NCBI GenBank assembly: GCA_017395505.1
Contig: JAFPUH010000015.1
Location: forward strand, 1-64,000
Direction of reading: 5' to 3'
Origin: Kiritimatiellia bacterium
GTDB taxonomy: Bacteria > Verrucomicrobiota > Kiritimatiellia > RFP12 > UBA1067
DNA: 64,000 nucleotides
This document shows positions 20,664 to 30,300 of this stretch, one piece after another. Numbering within the stretch: the first letter of the stretch is position 1; each line of letters opens with the position of its first letter. The notes under the pieces are model-generated. The model saw only the letters and a list, made by a program, of their open reading frames with translations, made no database searches and was not told where the DNA came from. Position numbers and translations under genes: made by a program.

Positions 20664-22832
20664 ATGAAGAAGGACAACCAGCCTCCAAGCCTTTTCGACA
20701 ATCTGGACATGTTCGCCGCCCCGAAGGAGCCGGCGAAAACCGAACCCCTTAAGAGCATTCTGCCGCCGCCAAAGACCAAGGGTCTTACGGGCTCAGGCCC
20801 TATGAGGGAGCTGTACGATTTCAACTTCAGGCAGTATTCCGCCTATGTCATCTGCTCGCGCGCCATCCCCGCCATCGAGGACGGCCTAAAGCCCGTGCAG
20901 CGCCGAATCATGCATTCTCTCTGGGAGAAGGATGACGGACGCTACACCAAGGTCGCCAACATCGTCGGCCACGCGATGCAGTACCATCCCCACGGCGACG
21001 CCTCGATAGGCGACGCGATCGTCGTATTGGCCAACAAGCTGTGGGGCGAGGGCAAGGGCTACCTCATCGACGGACAGGGCAACTACGGCTCGCTCTTCAC
21101 CGGCATGCCTCATGCCGCGACGCGCTACATAGAGTGCCGCCTCACCGACCTCGCCCGCAAGGAGATCTTCAACAAGAAGACCACCACCTTCGTTCCCAAC
21201 TACGACGGACGCAAGGAGGAGCCCGTCTATCTGCCGGCGAAGATTCCGCTTCTCCTGATGATGGGTGCGGACGGCATCGCCGTCGGTCTTTCGACGGCCA
21301 TTCTGCCCCACAACTTCATCGAACTTCTCGAGGCCGAGATAGCCATAATCCAGAAGAAGCCGTTCGAGCTCTTCCCCGATTTCCAGCTGGGCGGATTGAT
21401 GGACGTTTCGGAGTATCAGGACGGACTCGGCAAGGTCAAGGTTCGTGCCTGCATCGAGAAGGAGGACAAGAACCGCCTCGTGATAACGGAGCTGCCGTGG
21501 GGCGAGACGACCGATTCGATCGCCGAGTCGATTGAGGACGCTATCAAGAAGAAGAAGGTGCCCGTCCGCAAGCTCCACGACCTGACGAGCGAGAGCGTTC
21601 GCATCGAGCTCGAGCTGCAGACCGGCGAAAGCCAGGAGAAGGCGATAGTCGCCCTCTACGCCTTCACGAACTGCGAGAAGTCCATCGCCTCCCGCCCGAT
21701 CGTGCTGGACGACGGCAGGCCTCGCCTGATGTCCGTAAGCGACATCCTGCGCAAGAACGTCGAGCGCCTCATGGCGCTCACCAAGCGAGAGCAGGAGATT
21801 CGCCTGCAGGAGCTGGACGACCTCTTCCACGCCCGCACGCTCGACCGCATCTTCATCGAGGAGCGAATCTACAAGCGTATCGAGAAGGAGAAGACCTACG
21901 AGGGCGTCCAGAAGACTGTCATCGAGGGCTTCAAGCCTTTCCGAAAGGAGCTTCGCCGCGACGTGACCGCCGACGATGTCGAGCGCCTCCTGAAGCTGCA
22001 GATCCGCCGCATCTCCCAGTTCGACATAGACAAGAACCGCGAGGAGATCGAGAACATCAAGAAGGAGGAGGCTCAGGTAAACGACAACCTTATGCACCTG
22101 CGCGCCTTCGTCGTGAAGTATCTCAAGTCGCTCATAAAGGAGTACGCCAAGCGCTATCCGCGCTGCACAAAGGTTTCGAAGGGACCCTTCAAGCAGGTGG
22201 ACGTCAAGGCCATAACCGCGAGCGAGCTCACGGTCAGGTGGGACCGCGAGAACCACTACATCGGCTCCGGCCTGCGCGGCGGAGACGAGCTTTTCAAGTG
22301 CTCCTCGCTCGACGAGCTCATACTCGTCTGGAAGGACGGACGCTTCAAGAAGGTGCAGCCCGAGGACAAGATATTCGTAGACAAGGACCTTCTCGCCGTC
22401 ATGCGCTACGATCAGGAGAAAGACCGCGACACGCGCGACTTCACCTGCGTCTACGAGGAGGGCAGCTACGGCTTCAGCTACATCAAGCGCTTCAGGTTCG
22501 GCGGTCTCATCCGCAACAAGGACTACCGCCTCGCCCCCGAGAAGCCGAAGTCGAAGATACTCTTCTTCCAGGAGGGCTGCCCCGACACGATATACGTGAA
22601 GTATAAGCCAGCGAAGGGACAGCGCATAAACCAGCAGTACTTCCTGCCGAAGGAGCAGGTTCAGCGCATAAGCACCGAGACCGGCAAGCCCGAAGATCAG
22701 GATGTCGTGGTCATACGCGGCGCCGGCGCCAAGGGCAAGCAACTGACCACGAAGCCGATCGCGCGGATATCAGCCTCGAAGGGCTCTTGGTGGGATGCCG
22801 AGGAATCACCCTCAAAGGGCGTCCTCGACTGA
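20664..22832 (+). CDS. parC: DNA topoisomerase IV subunit A-type protein (ParC, Bacteroidetes-like)
   Basis: 722 residues, shorter than GyrA. The breakage-reunion domain begins near residue 45; the catalytic tyrosine is Tyr155 in AATRYIECRLTD. The helix-turn-helix reads YHPHGDASIGDAIV, so the position of the quinolone-contact Ser of GyrA is Ala, as in Bacteroidetes-type ParC. A coiled-coil tower and a shortened C-terminal domain follow. Start 20664 is two bases after the helicase stop; upstream in-frame codons lie inside the helicase. Its likely partner is the ParE encoded at 56918. Confidence 0.9.
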   Translation: MKKDNQPPSLFDNLDMFAAPKEPAKTEPLKSILPPPKTKGLTGSGPMRELYDFNFRQYSAYVICSRAIPAIEDGLKPVQRRIMHSLWEKDDGRYTKVANIVGHAMQYHPHGDASIGDAIVVLANKLWGEGKGYLIDGQGNYGSLFTGMPHAATRYIECRLTDLARKEIFNKKTTTFVPNYDGRKEEPVYLPAKIPLLLMMGADGIAVGLSTAILPHNFIELLEAEIAIIQKKPFELFPDFQLGGLMDVSEYQDGLGKVKVRACIEKEDKNRLVITELPWGETTDSIAESIEDAIKKKKVPVRKLHDLTSESVRIELELQTGESQEKAIVALYAFTNCEKSIASRPIVLDDGRPRLMSVSDILRKNVERLMALTKREQEIRLQELDDLFHARTLDRIFIEERIYKRIEKEKTYEGVQKTVIEGFKPFRKELRRDVTADDVERLLKLQIRRISQFDIDKNREEIENIKKEEAQVNDNLMHLRAFVVKYLKSLIKEYAKRYPRCTKVSKGPFKQVDVKAITASELTVRWDRENHYIGSGLRGGDELFKCSSLDELILVWKDGRFKKVQPEDKIFVDKDLLAVMRYDQEKDRDTRDFTCVYEEGSYGFSYIKRFRFGGLIRNKDYRLAPEKPKSKILFFQEGCPDTIYVKYKPAKGQRINQQYFLPKEQVQRISTETGKPEDQDVVVIRGAGAKGKQLTTKPIARISASKGSWWDAEESPSKGVLD

Positions 22833-22897
22833 CCTTCTTTGCGCCCCCCATCTTCTCCATAACCGAAGATTTCAAGGTCCGCTTAGGTATTGTATTG

Positions 22898-22927
22898 TTG
22901 CGGGACTGGGCGGGGATTTGGTATAAT
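22898..22927 (+). promoter_or_regulatory. Promoter of htpG (near-leaderless)
   Basis: TTGCGG (22898-22903), 18-bp spacer, TATAAT (22922-22927) preceded by ATTTGG; 11 nt to the ATG at 22939. No Shine-Dalgarno sequence lies in between, and no heat-shock-type CIRCE repeat is visible. Confidence 0.72.
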
Positions 22928-22938
22928 ACCGCCCAATT

Positions 22939-25900
22939 ATGGAAACGAAAACCAACCAGTTCAAGGCCGAGATAGCCGAAATGCTCGACCTTGTCGTAAA
23001 TTCGCTATACTCCAAGAAGGAAATCTTCCTTCGCGAGCTGATATCGAACGCATCTGACGCCATCGACCGCGCCAAGTTTCTCGCACTCACCGACAAGGCT
23101 CTAGTCGAGGACAACCCCGAATGGAAGATTGAGATTTCCGTCGACAAGGCGGCCAAGACGCTGATGATCAGCGACAACGGAACAGGCATGGATGCCGCCG
23201 ATCTCGAGCAGAACCTCGGCACTATCGCAAGCTCCGGCACCAAGGCCTTCCGTCAGGCGCTGAAGGAGAAGGGCGGCGAAAACCTGCCTGAACTGATCGG
23301 ACAGTTCGGCGTCGGCTTCTATGCAGCTTTCATGGTGGCGGACAAGGTGCGCGTAGTATCGAAGAAGCGTGGCACAGCGGCGGCCTTTCAGTGGGAGAGT
23401 GACATGGGTGGCAGCTACACGATCAGCGACTCGACGCGCGATGGCTTCGGCACGAGCGTCATGCTGCATCTTCGCGACGATCAGGTCGAATACCTAGACA
23501 GGTGGCGCGTCGCCGAACTCGTGAAGAAATACTCCGATTTTATCGCATATCCGATAACCTTCCGCCAGATCGACATTCCAGCCGACGAGAAGGAAGAGGA
23601 TAGGAAGCGCCGCGAGGAGGACGAGGCTCGAGCGCTCAACACTATGGTCGCGCTCTGGAAGCGAGCCAAGAAAGACGTCAAGCCCGAGGAATACGCCGAG
23701 TTCTACAAGCACCTCACGCACGACTGGGAGGAGCCTTTCGAGACGATTCCGTTCTCTGGCGAAGGGCAGGTCGAATTCAAGGCGCTGCTCTTCCTGCCGA
23801 AGAAGGCGACAATGGAGCTTTTCATGCCGCAGCAGAAGCGCGGGCTTTCGCTCTACGTGCGCAACGTGTTCATCGGCGACGACATCGAGATGCTGCTGCC
23901 GAGCTATCTCAGGTTCGTAAAGGGCGTTGTGGACTCCAGCGACCTGCCGCTCAACGTATCCCGCGAAATGCTGCAGGATGACGCCGTAATCGCGAAGATA
24001 AAGAGCGCCGTGACCTCGAAGATTCTCTCGACGCTCGAGTCGATGAAGAAGGACGAGAAGAAGTACAGCGAATTCTGGAACGCGTTCGGCACCGTCCTGA
24101 AGGAGGGTGTGCACGTCGATTGGTCGAACGCGGAGCGCCTCAAGAAGCTCCTCAAGTATCCGACGGCCCGAAGCGACGCCGGCAAGACGGTGTTCCTCGA
24201 GGACTACGTAAAGGACATGCCGAGCGACCAGAAGGACATCTACTACCTGCTCTCCGAGCGCGAGGAGGACGCCCGCAAGGCGCCCCAGCTCGAAGCCGCC
24301 CGCAAGCATGGCTGCGATGTGCTGCTCTTCTGCGATCCGGTTGACGAGTTCCTTACCGAGTCGCTCAGGGAGTTCGAAGGCAAGAAGTTCGTCGATGTCG
24401 CGAAGGGCGACGTCAGCTTCGGCAGCGAGGCCGAGCAGAAGGCCGAGAAGGATGCGAACGAGAAGGCGTCCGCAGAGCTCAAGCCGTTCATCGAGAGCGT
24501 CAAGAAGGAGCTCGAGTCGCAGGTCAGCGACGTTCGCCTGTCTACGCGCCTTACGGATTCGCCGTGCTGTCTCGTGGCGAAGGAGAACGCGCTGCCGCCA
24601 TCGATGGTGAGGATGATGCGCGCGATGAAGAACGAGGTGCCGGAGGAAAAGCGCATACTCGAACTCAACGCGGAGCATCCGCTCGTGAAGAAGGTCGCCG
24701 GGCTGAAGGGCGAGGAGCTTTCGGACGCCGTGGCCCTGCTCTACGATTCGGCGCTGATCGCCGAGGGTTCGCCTGTGACGGATGGCGCTCGCTTCACGAA
24801 ACTGCTCGCCAGGCTCATGATGAAGATACTGCTGCTCGTCGCGATGCCGTTTGCGGCGTTCGCCGATGATCAGCCCGTCTCGATAGCGTCCTCCAGCGAG
24901 GTCGTGGAGAGCAACGGACTCTTCCGCCGCGTCAGAAACTCGTTCACCTTCACGAACCCAAACTCGCGCCAGATGTCGTGCGACTTCGAGTTTCCCGTTC
25001 CGGAGGGGGCTACGGTCTGCGGACACTCCCTCGAGATCGACGGCGTGATGGTGCCTGGGGTGGTCGTCGAGAAGGAGAAGGCTCGCGTTGCGTTCGAGAC
25101 GGAGAAGGCAGCGAGGGTAGACCCCTCGATCGTCGAGAACGTGTCCGGCAACATCTGGAGGACGAGGATATTTCCGCTGTTGAAGGATGTCCCGCGCAAG
25201 GCGACTGTGGACTACATCGAGCCTATCGCGGAGGGCGAGGTTGCGACGATATGCGAGCGTGACGGAGGCGACATCTTTGTGGGGAACAGGAGCGGCATGC
25301 TCTCGAGCGTTCCTTTTCAGGCGAAGATTGCGGCCTTCGACCACGGCGCGATTCTGTGGGACGCCAGCACAAGTGCGGAGCCTTATGCGGCGGAGTGGCG
25401 CAGACGGCTCGAATGGCTGCCGCACAGGGGCGACTGGCGGCTTGTCGTTTTCAGCAACGAGGCGGAAGCGCGCGACTTCAGCCGGCGCGAAGACCTGCTG
25501 GCCGCGATCGATCTCATAGTCTATGACGGTGGCACCGACATCGCCTGTGCGTTCGATGCGGCACCTTCAGGGGTGCCGACATTGCTTTTTAGCGACGAGC
25601 GCGACACGCTGGGGTTGTTTCGTCCCGGGTACGAGAGGCTGGCGAACGTAGTAGTCGCGTCGCGCGACGAGGGGCCTGCAAAGGCCGTGACCGTTCGCAG
25701 GCTGGCTTCGGGAGAGAGCCTTCCGGCTGGCGTCGAGGTTCGTGACGGCACGTTGCTCGCGACAGCGTGGGCCGCGGAACGCGTAAAGGAGCTCGCCTCC
25801 CAGGCGGAGTATCGCAAGGACGAATTTCTGGAGCTTGGGCGCAGGTATGGCGTGGCGAGCGACGTTACGAGCCTCGTCGTGCTGGAGAACCTCGAGCAGT

Positions 25901-27252
25901 ACCTCAAGCACAAGATCGAGCCGCACAAGTCGCTTAGGTTCCACGACGAATGGGTCAGGCGTCGCGCGGCCGAAGACGACCAGATCGCGAAGCGGGAGGC
26001 TCAGGCGGAGCATGAGAGGGAGCTGCTGCGACTCTGGAAGGAGCGTGTCGAGTGGTGGCTCGACCCGATACCTCCGAAGGTGACGCCGCATAGCGGACTC
26101 TTCGATGCGGCGGCTGAAGTAGAGGCGTCGGCGACGCTTCATGAGGAGCGCAACACTCTTGGCGTCGCGCACGAACAGGCGAGGCTCATGCGTGCTTTCG
26201 CCGGCGGTGCGAGGTCTGAGGAGATGACCAAGTCCATGGATGCAGCGCCTGGCGAGGCTGGGTCTGGCGGAGCGACGGTGACACTTTCCGCGTGGGATCC
26301 GAAGGCGCCGTATCTGGACGCGATGGCCAAGGCGGAGAATCCGTATGGCGAGTATCTGGTGCAGAAGAAGGGCTGCGGCTCTTCGCCCGCGTTCTATATG
26401 GACTGCGCCTCGTGGTTCTTCAAGTCGGGGCGGCCTGAGGGCGCGATGCTCGGCAGGCGCATAATCTCCAACATGGCGGAGTTCGGGCTGGACGATGCGA
26501 AGGTTTGGCGTTCGATGGGCTGGCGTCTCAGGGAGGCCGGCGAATACGAGACCGCGATACGCTGCTTCAGCAAGGCGCTCAGGCTGAGGGGCGAGGAGGG
26601 CCAGAGCCGCCGTGACCTCGCGCTTGTCCTCGCCGAGCATGGAAAGCGGCTTTTCGCGAAGGGCGAGCGCGATGCGGCCACGCTCTGCATCAACGAGGCT
26701 ATGGCGCTTTTGAGGCAGGCTGCGTTCAACATCTTCGCAAGGCGCAGCGGCAGGTCGTCCAACGACCGACAGGTCAGCGTCGTCGCCCTCGAGGAGCTCA
26801 ATGCGCTAATCTCGTGGAGCGCGGCGGTCGGACTTCAGGTGGCGGTGCCTGAGATGGATTCCGCCTTCAGGCGCGACCTTCCGCTCAGGGTCAGGATCGT
26901 GCTTTCGTGGGATGCCGACGAGACCGACATCGACCTGCATGTGCTCGAGCCCGACGGAGAAGAGGCCTACTATGGCCACCGCCGCACTTCGAGCGGAGGC
27001 TTCGTGTCGGAGGATGTGACGACGGGGTATGGCCCCGAGGAGTATCTGCGCAAGGAGGGCCTTGGCCGCTTCAAGGTTCTCACGAACTACTTCGCCTCGC
27101 ACCAGACAGATTTGACCGGCCCTGCGACTGCCACCGCGACGGTCTACACCGACTGGGGCACTGCCGAGGAGAAGATGTGCATGCTGACTCTCCGGCTCGA
27201 CACTCCGAAGGCGAAGCATATGATCGGCGAGCTGGATCTCGGCGGCGACTGA
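22939..27252 (+). CDS. htpG: HtpG (Hsp90) in one open frame with a secreted VIT/TPR/DUF2135 protein
   Basis: One uninterrupted frame of 1437 codons. Residues 1-626 are a complete HtpG: NASDAIDRAKF, DNGTGM, GTIASSGT and GQFGVGFYAAFMV form the ATP site, and the C-terminal dimerisation domain ends FTKLLARL at the length expected for HtpG (~625). Residue 627 is a Met starting a classic signal peptide (MMKILLLVAMPFAAFA). After it come a VIT domain (~650-770), a degenerate vWA-like region without a DxSxS motif (~830-900), the LGRRYGVASDVTSLVVLE segment typical of VIT proteins, a TPR stretch (~1185-1260) and a DUF2135 domain (~1310-1430). No stop separates the two. Either a true fusion, a lost stop, or two products by internal initiation; the HtpG part itself is unmistakable. 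Confidence 0.9.
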   Translation: METKTNQFKAEIAEMLDLVVNSLYSKKEIFLRELISNASDAIDRAKFLALTDKALVEDNPEWKIEISVDKAAKTLMISDNGTGMDAADLEQNLGTIASSGTKAFRQALKEKGGENLPELIGQFGVGFYAAFMVADKVRVVSKKRGTAAAFQWESDMGGSYTISDSTRDGFGTSVMLHLRDDQVEYLDRWRVAELVKKYSDFIAYPITFRQIDIPADEKEEDRKRREEDEARALNTMVALWKRAKKDVKPEEYAEFYKHLTHDWEEPFETIPFSGEGQVEFKALLFLPKKATMELFMPQQKRGLSLYVRNVFIGDDIEMLLPSYLRFVKGVVDSSDLPLNVSREMLQDDAVIAKIKSAVTSKILSTLESMKKDEKKYSEFWNAFGTVLKEGVHVDWSNAERLKKLLKYPTARSDAGKTVFLEDYVKDMPSDQKDIYYLLSEREEDARKAPQLEAARKHGCDVLLFCDPVDEFLTESLREFEGKKFVDVAKGDVSFGSEAEQKAEKDANEKASAELKPFIESVKKELESQVSDVRLSTRLTDSPCCLVAKENALPPSMVRMMRAMKNEVPEEKRILELNAEHPLVKKVAGLKGEELSDAVALLYDSALIAEGSPVTDGARFTKLLARLMMKILLLVAMPFAAFADDQPVSIASSSEVVESNGLFRRVRNSFTFTNPNSRQMSCDFEFPVPEGATVCGHSLEIDGVMVPGVVVEKEKARVAFETEKAARVDPSIVENVSGNIWRTRIFPLLKDVPRKATVDYIEPIAEGEVATICERDGGDIFVGNRSGMLSSVPFQAKIAAFDHGAILWDASTSAEPYAAEWRRRLEWLPHRGDWRLVVFSNEAEARDFSRREDLLAAIDLIVYDGGTDIACAFDAAPSGVPTLLFSDERDTLGLFRPGYERLANVVVASRDEGPAKAVTVRRLASGESLPAGVEVRDGTLLATAWAAERVKELASQAEYRKDEFLELGRRYGVASDVTSLVVLENLEQYLKHKIEPHKSLRFHDEWVRRRAAEDDQIAKREAQAEHERELLRLWKERVEWWLDPIPPKVTPHSGLFDAAAEVEASATLHEERNTLGVAHEQARLMRAFAGGARSEEMTKSMDAAPGEAGSGGATVTLSAWDPKAPYLDAMAKAENPYGEYLVQKKGCGSSPAFYMDCASWFFKSGRPEGAMLGRRIISNMAEFGLDDAKVWRSMGWRLREAGEYETAIRCFSKALRLRGEEGQSRRDLALVLAEHGKRLFAKGERDAATLCINEAMALLRQAAFNIFARRSGRSSNDRQVSVVALEELNALISWSAAVGLQVAVPEMDSAFRRDLPLRVRIVLSWDADETDIDLHVLEPDGEEAYYGHRRTSSGGFVSEDVTTGYGPEEYLRKEGLGRFKVLTNYFASHQTDLTGPATATATVYTDWGTAEEKMCMLTLRLDTPKAKHMIGELDLGGD
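24817..24822 (+). other. HtpG/VIT junction: tandem internal ATG codons, no stop
   Basis: Two in-frame ATG codons (24817, 24820) stand exactly where HtpG should end and where an 810-residue secreted protein should begin. TGA triplets occur here only in another frame (ATGATGA), so an ancestral ATGA-type overlap is plausible. Only a weak purine stretch (CCAGG) precedes the ATG. Confidence 0.7.
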
Positions 27253-27263
27253 AGGGGACAGGC

Positions 27264-27953
27264 ATGAAGCTCAAGCGCATAACGGACTGGCTCGACAAGA
27301 CGCTCGACCTTGCGGCGTTCGATGACGTATCCAACAACGGACTTCAGATCGCCCGGGAGGAAGGCGACGTAAAGGTCGTCGCTTTCGCCGTGGACGCCAG
27401 CGTCGCCAGCGTCAAGGCAGCCGTCGAAGCCGGAGCTCAGCTGCTCGTCGTTCATCACGGCATAAGCTGGGGCGGCGGCATAAGGCGCATCGTGAACGGC
27501 GAGTACGAGGTCGTCAAGGCTGCCATCAAGGGGAATCTGGCGCTTTATGCGGCGCACCTGCCGCTGGACGCCAACGAGCGCGTCGGCAACAACTGGGAGC
27601 TGGCGAGGTATCTCGGGCTCGAGCGCGTCGAGAAGGCGTTTTCGTATCACGGCAACGTGATCGGGATCACGGGGTACAACGCCCACGGCAGGAAGATCGG
27701 CGTATGCAGCGGCGGCGCAGGGGAGTTCGCTGTCGCCGCCAAGGAAATCGGCTGCGACCTCTACGTGACAGGCGAGGCGAATTGGGGCGAGAGGATTGCG
27801 GCGGGGAACGTCGGCATGCCGATGGTCTGCGCAGGACACTACGAAACCGAGACCTTCGGGGTCAAGGCGCTCGCCAAAGCCATGTCGAAGAGCCTCAAGA
27901 TAAAGACAATTTGTTGTTTATACAACCGCGAAGGGCAGCTGGAAGTGGTATAA
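27264..27953 (+). CDS. Nif3-like dinuclear metal centre protein
   Basis: 229 residues. The VVHHGISWGG motif gives the paired metal-binding His; further ligands are in YAAHLPLDAN and in the C-terminal AGHYETETFG, matching NIF3/YbgI-type proteins (annotated as GTP cyclohydrolase I type 2 homologues; function unsettled). ATG 27264 has GAAGGGGACAGG upstream. The final codons GTG-GTA-TAA are part of the next gene's promoter. The gene sits between the HtpG-VIT frame and hydG. Confidence 0.9.
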   Translation: MKLKRITDWLDKTLDLAAFDDVSNNGLQIAREEGDVKVVAFAVDASVASVKAAVEAGAQLLVVHHGISWGGGIRRIVNGEYEVVKAAIKGNLALYAAHLPLDANERVGNNWELARYLGLERVEKAFSYHGNVIGITGYNAHGRKIGVCSGGAGEFAVAAKEIGCDLYVTGEANWGERIAAGNVGMPMVCAGHYETETFGVKALAKAMSKSLKIKTICCLYNREGQLEVV

Positions 27954-27954
27954 T
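27947..27954 (+). promoter_or_regulatory. GGTATAAT -10 element of hydG, containing the nif3 stop codon
   Basis: TATAAT at 27949-27954 includes the UAA stop of the preceding gene (27951-27953). The hydG ATG is 7 nt downstream and no Shine-Dalgarno fits. Confidence 0.72.
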
Positions 27955-27961
27955 ACGCACC

Positions 27962-29494
27962 ATGGCAGACACATCAGGCATAAGAAAGTTCACGGACGCC
28001 GCCGACTACACGAAGCGGTTCATAGTCCAGGAGGAGATCGACAAGTATCTTCCCGGCGGCAAGCATTTCATTGACGGCGATCGCATAGAGCGGCTGATCG
28101 CCGACATCGACGGCAAGCCGGCCGACCCTGCGAGGGTTCGCGAGATCATCGCCAAGAGCGAGTCGACCTGCGAGACGCTGCTTCCGGAGGAGACGGCCGT
28201 TCTCATGCAGGTTACCGACCCTGCGCTCTTCGAGGAGATGAGGGCTGCGGCCGACCGCATCAAGCACAAGGTCTACGACAACCGCATAGTGGTTTTCGCG
28301 CCGCTCTACATGTCGAACCTCTGCGTCAACGGCTGCAGGTATTGCGGCTTCAGGGAAGGCAACGAGCTGCAGAAGCGCCGCGTGCTGACGATGGACGAGC
28401 TGAAGCAGGAGATCGACGTGCTCGCCGGTCGCATAGGCCACAAGCGCCTCATCGCGGTTTACGGGGAGCATCCGACGACCTCGACGGAATACATGGCCGA
28501 AACCATCGAGACGTGCTACAACCGGCAGGTCAAGGCGCCGAGGACAGGCGCGCCTGTCGGAATACGCCGCGTGAACATCAACGCCGCGCCGTTGCCGATA
28601 GCCGATCTCAAGGTCTTGAAGAAGGTCGGCATAGGCACATTCCAGGTGTTCCAGGAGACTTACAACCGCAAGCTCTACGAGTCGATGCACCCCGCATGGA
28701 GCGTGAAGGGCAACTACGACTGGCGCACGACGTGCTTCCACCGCTGCCTCGAGGCCGGCGTTGACGACGTAGGGCTCGGCGTGCTTTACGGGCTCTGCGA
28801 CTGGCGCTACGAGCTTCTGGCGACGGTCATGCACGCGAGGGATCTTGAGCGCTGGTTCAACATCGGTCCGCACACGCTGTCGTTCCCGAGGCTCGAGCCG
28901 GCGAGCGGAACGCGCGTTCCGGAGGAGTCGCCCTGGCTCATCGACGACGAGACTTTCGCAAGGATACTCGTGATCGCGAGGCTTTCCGTGCCATATACGG
29001 GAATCATCGTGACTGCGAGGGAGAGTCCCGAGAGCAGGAACCGCGTGCTGAGCCACGGCATGACCCAGCTCGACTGCTCGTCGAACATCGCGATCAAGGG
29101 CTACAGCGACTTCGAGAACGAGGCGCACCAGGAGAAGGAGCGCCAGCAGTTCATGCTCGGCGACAACAGGTCGATCGACGAGATGGTGCGTTACCTCGCC
29201 TCCCGCGACACGATCACCAGCTTCTGCACGGCGGGCTACCGCTGCGGCAGGACTGGCGGCTGCATAATGGACGCTCTGAAGACTGGCCGCGAGGGCAAGT
29301 TCTGCAAGATCAATGCGGTGCTGACCTTCAGGGAGTGGCTCGACGACTTCGCAAGCGAAGAGACCAGGGCAATCGGCGACAAGCTGATAGAGAAGGAGCT
29401 CGCCGCGATCAAGGATTGGCTCCCGAAGTTCTATCCGACGGTCATGAAGCAGTACGAGGCGACATGCCGCGGCGAGAGGGATCTTTTCTTTTAA
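27962..29494 (+). CDS. hydG: [FeFe]-hydrogenase maturase HydG (radical SAM tyrosine lyase)
   Basis: 510 residues; cleaves tyrosine to CO and cyanide ligands for the H-cluster. The radical-SAM cluster motif is CVNGCRYC (Cys121, 125, 128) and the auxiliary-cluster motif near the C terminus is CTAGYRCGRTGGC. Other HydG phrases (YGEHPTTSTEYMAETI, FQVFQETYN, GIGTFQVF, LGDNRSIDE) distinguish it from ThiH. HydE, HydF and the hydrogenase itself are not in the window, but the PHP/DRTGG/CBS-HATPase set 17 kb upstream belongs to the same context. Confidence 0.97.
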   Translation: MADTSGIRKFTDAADYTKRFIVQEEIDKYLPGGKHFIDGDRIERLIADIDGKPADPARVREIIAKSESTCETLLPEETAVLMQVTDPALFEEMRAAADRIKHKVYDNRIVVFAPLYMSNLCVNGCRYCGFREGNELQKRRVLTMDELKQEIDVLAGRIGHKRLIAVYGEHPTTSTEYMAETIETCYNRQVKAPRTGAPVGIRRVNINAAPLPIADLKVLKKVGIGTFQVFQETYNRKLYESMHPAWSVKGNYDWRTTCFHRCLEAGVDDVGLGVLYGLCDWRYELLATVMHARDLERWFNIGPHTLSFPRLEPASGTRVPEESPWLIDDETFARILVIARLSVPYTGIIVTARESPESRNRVLSHGMTQLDCSSNIAIKGYSDFENEAHQEKERQQFMLGDNRSIDEMVRYLASRDTITSFCTAGYRCGRTGGCIMDALKTGREGKFCKINAVLTFREWLDDFASEETRAIGDKLIEKELAAIKDWLPKFYPTVMKQYEATCRGERDLFF

Positions 29495-29506
29495 GACTGC
29501 GCCCTG

Positions 29507-29535
29507 TTGACTTATGCGGCAATAAAAGGTAAAAT
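29507..29535 (+). promoter_or_regulatory. Promoter of the surface-repeat protein gene
   Basis: TTGACT (29507-29512), 17-bp spacer and TAAAAT (29530-29535). A strong Shine-Dalgarno AAGGAG precedes the ATG at 29572, so this gene has a leader of about 30 nt. Confidence 0.8.
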
Positions 29536-29571
29536 ACAACAAATATTTTCACCCAAGAAGGAGAATCACAA

Positions 29572-30282
29572 ATGAATCGTATCGCAAAGGTTGGTCTTGC
29601 GGCTCTCGCCATCGCGTTTGTCGCGCCTGTGTTCGCCGATGAAGCCAAGGCTGAGGAGACGGGAGCCGTCGGTTGGACCCCGTTCGCAATCGGTCTCGTT
29701 TCGCCCGTCCAGCTGCCCTGGGGCAGCGCCACGTGGGATGTCTACGGTCTTGAGCTCGGCCTGCTCTATATGGATACCGCGAGGGTCTACGGCCTTGGCG
29801 TGAACGGCCTCGCCGTCCGCAGCCGCGACGATGTCATGGGCGTTATGGCCAGCGGCCTCTGCAACTACAGCGAGAAGGATGTCTATGGTCTTCGCGCGAC
29901 CATCGGCGCCAACATCGCCCGCGGCTGCTCCTACGGCGCAGACTTCGGCATGTTCGGCTACCGCAAGGAGTTCTGGGGCGTCGATGGCGAGTTCCTCGGG
30001 TCCATGCAGGATACGATGTACGGCATTCAGGTCGGCCTCGCCGCCAACGTCTCGCGCGAGATGAGCTACGGCTGGTCGGTGGTCGGCGGCGTCAACATCG
30101 CCGAGAAGGCCTACGGCTGCCAGACGGCCATCGTCTGCAACTTCACGCAGGAGCTTCATGGTGCGCAGATCGGCCTCGTCAACTTCGCCGAGCAGTGCCC
30201 CTGGGGCTTCCAGATCGGCCTCATCAACATCATAATGGACAACACCATCAAGGTGCTTCCGTTTGTGAACGGCTACTTCTGA
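29572..30282 (+). CDS. Secreted surface-repeat protein (LA_2272-like)
   Basis: 236 residues with a signal peptide (cleavage near FADEAKA). The mature part is built of about ten ~20-residue glycine-rich beta repeats of the type VYGLELGLL, YGIQVGLAANVS, AQIGLVNFAEQ, FQIGLINII, resembling LA_2272-type surface repeats, predicted to form an outer-membrane-associated beta structure. The ends LVSPVQLPWG and LPFVNGYF are shared with the shorter protein at 32247, so the two are paralogues. Specific function unknown. Confidence 0.8.
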   Translation: MNRIAKVGLAALAIAFVAPVFADEAKAEETGAVGWTPFAIGLVSPVQLPWGSATWDVYGLELGLLYMDTARVYGLGVNGLAVRSRDDVMGVMASGLCNYSEKDVYGLRATIGANIARGCSYGADFGMFGYRKEFWGVDGEFLGSMQDTMYGIQVGLAANVSREMSYGWSVVGGVNIAEKAYGCQTAIVCNFTQELHGAQIGLVNFAEQCPWGFQIGLINIIMDNTIKVLPFVNGYF

Positions 30283-30300
30283 TAGCCGGAGGGGCCTTGC

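Noticed and set aside
20886-22742. Very long antisense open frames opposite parC, htpG, hydG, parB and the protease gene (for example 20886-22742, 23494-25425, 27974-29542, 29566-31500, 46736-48739 on the minus strand)
   Set aside because: They mirror genuine plus-strand genes with strong family motifs. Such shadow frames are common in GC-rich DNA, and these are rich in Leu/Arg/Val/Asp without any domain motif.
24790-24825. Frameshift near the end of htpG as the cause of the fusion
   Set aside because: HtpG-like sequence (RFTKLLARL) stays in the same frame right up to the internal ATG, so a simple upstream frameshift is not needed; only a missing stop is. Assembly error remains possible and is kept in the finding.
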